Source: Flavobacterium covae
GTDB taxonomy: Bacteria; Bacteroidota; Bacteroidia; Flavobacteriales; Flavobacteriaceae
Assembly: GCA_019565575.1 (NCBI GenBank)
Contig: CP067379.1
Coordinates: 682,001-746,000, forward strand
DNA: 64,000 bases
Reading direction: 5' to 3'
The notes under the pieces were generated by a model that searched no databases, had not been told where the DNA came from, and saw nothing but the letters and a program-made list of their open reading frames with translations. Each line of letters opens with the position of its first letter. Within the stretch, counting starts at the first letter, position 1. Positions 62,816 through 64,000 of the stretch are shown here, in pieces. Made by a program: the position numbers and the translations under genes.

Positions 62816-64000
62816 TTAGTTCTTTAATAATAGTTTTTCTAAAGTTGCTCTTTTGGTAATGACTTCTACCATAGATTGTAAGTATGCTTGTTGTGACGTA
62901 TATAACTGACGTTGCGCTTCTGTAAATTCAAAACTGGTAGATAAACCTTCTTTAAATTTAACACTTTGTTTGTTTTCAATTCTTTCCGACAAACGTAAGG
63001 TATTCTTAGCATTACCATATTGTGCTACACTATATTCAAAATCACTTTTTGCTTTTTGATATTGAAGTTTTAATTTTTGTTCTGTTTCTGCTAATTTTGT
63101 TTTGGCTTGTTCAAATGCTATTTTAGCTTGATGTGTTTTAGCTTGTCTACCCAATGAGCTAAATAGCGGAATGTTTAAACCAATTGAAAGGGTAGAATAA
63201 TCATACCATTTTTGATTAGCATTAAACATAGTAAAACTATTATCAAATGTATTGGCTCCAAAATTCACTTGAGCTCCCAAGGAAGGTAATGCTTTACTTT
63301 TTTCTAATTTTAACAATAATCGGTTTACTTCTACTAAGTTGTTGCTGATTTTGTAATCAACCGAATTATTAGTATCAAAAGTTTCTGATAAAATAGCTAA
63401 ATCAATGTTTTGTGATGCAAGTGTATCTAATTTATCTGTCAGTTGAATGGTTTGATTAATTTCTATTCCCATTAAAAGTTTGAGCATATTGGTTGCTATT
63501 ACTTCCATACGCTTTGCGTAATCCAACGAACTATTAATTTCGGATAATGTAATCTGTAAACGCTCTACTGATTCTTCTTCAACAAAACCATTTTTATATA
63601 TTTGTTTTGTATCATTTAGTGTTTTTTCTAATATCACTTTATTTCGTTCTACGATCATGATACTTTCTTGCGCTAATAAAACATCTCCATAGGCTTTAGT
63701 AGTTATTTCTCGAATTTCTTGCGCTGTTTTTACTTTTGCATCTTGAGAAATTTTTAGGTATGTTTTAGCTGATTCTAAACCTACTAAATAAGAGCCATCA
63801 AAAATCAATTGACTTAATGTAAGCTTTGCATCCATGGCATTATACTGACCAAATTGTAATGCGGCAGGTACTCCATTAAAACTAATTACGCTAGTAGCTA
63901 TCTTAAAATTATTTTGATACCCTACATTTGCACTTATCTGAGGTAATCCGATAGTCGTTGTTTCCCATTTCTTTTTTGAGCTATTTCTATATCTCTGCTT
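62816..64000 (-). CDS. TolC-family outer-membrane efflux protein (N-terminus outside window)
   Basis: The C-terminal 340 residues from 63835 down are plain, and the same frame is open upstream (WETTTIGLPQISANVGYQ), so no start lies in the window; near 63974 the A6/T6 run seems to lack a base, since the shifted frame reads SRDIEIAQKKKWE. OEP domain repeats: helices with AKTYLKISQDAKVKTAQEI, YGDVLLAQESIMIVERN, and the second repeat TKLAETEQKLKLQYQKAK. Trimeric channel for the adaptor and permease that follow. Confidence 0.9.
   Translation of the reverse strand, partial: KQRYRNSSKKKWETTTIGLPQISANVGYQNNFKIATSVISFNGVPAALQFGQYNAMDAKLTLSQLIFDGSYLVGLESAKTYLKISQDAKVKTAQEIREITTKAYGDVLLAQESIMIVERNKVILEKTLNDTKQIYKNGFVEEESVERLQITLSEINSSLDYAKRMEVIATNMLKLLMGIEINQTIQLTDKLDTLASQNIDLAILSETFDTNNSVDYKISNNLVEVNRLLLKLEKSKALPSLGAQVNFGANTFDNSFTMFNANQKWYDYSTLSIGLNIPLFSSLGRQAKTHQAKIAFEQAKTKLAETEQKLKLQYQKAKSDFEYSVAQYGNAKNTLRLSERIENKQSVKFKEGLSTSFEFTEAQRQLYTSQQAYLQSMVEVITKRATLEKLLLKN

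Noticed and set aside
1..64000. Programmed frameshifting or phase variation as cause of the homopolymer breaks
   Set aside because: Too many breaks, in unrelated housekeeping and essential genes, in any homopolymer and in both directions; no shared slippery-site context.
1..64000. CRISPR array, cas genes, or prophage
   Set aside because: No regularly spaced direct repeats and no cas, integrase, capsid or terminase-like product was seen.

Overview
The window is strongly AT-rich and reads as a member of the Flavobacteriaceae, most like Flavobacterium. The evidence is a type IX secretion C-terminal sorting domain, a SusC-type TonB receptor with a carboxypeptidase-like regulatory domain, promoters of the Bacteroidota form (TTG, 17-23 bases, TAnnTTTG), tRNA genes without an encoded CCA, and families such as DUF3050, DUF3078, DUF4286 and DUF4292. 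More than 30 one-base reading-frame breaks, nearly all in homopolymers, cut ordinary and essential genes (trpS, dut, pgi, rnd permease and others). The flanking frames rejoin perfectly, so most look like uncorrected sequencing errors; genes are given here as corrected units with the break named.

Layout. 1-9.4 kb (minus): an operon of a Skp/OmpH-like chaperone, a lipoprotein, a very large SpvB/RHS-like secreted protein and a second large surface protein leaving the window. 9.5-13.2 kb (plus): a tightly overlapping operon of a YwqK/MORN-type lipoprotein, a GspK-like pseudopilin, two more pseudopilins and GspF. 13.8-17.5 kb: glutaryl-CoA dehydrogenase type enzyme, DUF3050, 2Fe-2S ferredoxin, two tRNA-Ala genes, DUF3078. 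18.1-25.5 kb (minus): the rest of a type II secretion / type IV pilus-like machine (GspG, A24 peptidase, GspE, secretin GspD, GspL-like, PilO/GspM-like, FN3 lipoprotein, GspC-like). 25.7-30.5 kb: a fiber-like secreted protein and a TonB receptor. 30.6-46.5 kb: housekeeping (pgi, tryptophan dioxygenase, DUF3108, trpS, plsC, mgtE, rsmA, serS) with a T9SS-exported beta-propeller protein and a free-standing small RNA candidate at 34.1-34.2 kb. 46.8-57.1 kb (plus): flippase, dut, sugar nucleotidyltransferase, TPR protein, DUF4292 lipoprotein, EnvC-like protein, bacilliredoxin, acyltransferase, acyl-ACP desaturase and HD hydrolase, an envelope-oriented block. 58.1 kb to the end (minus): a tripartite RND efflux operon (TolC, adaptor, permease).

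The most interesting system is the GspC-G/K/L/M-like machine, which sits in two loci. All four pseudopilins carry the same processing signature, Lys-Ala, cleavage, x-Ser-[Ile/Leu], and the one whose mature residue 5 is not Glu has the architecture expected of a tip pseudopilin but carries a predicted beta-helical body. Other observations are an IS982-like family of non-autonomous elements with ends ATTACGCATTAGA, a modular dispersed intergenic repeat family, a transposase remnant and an HlyD remnant.
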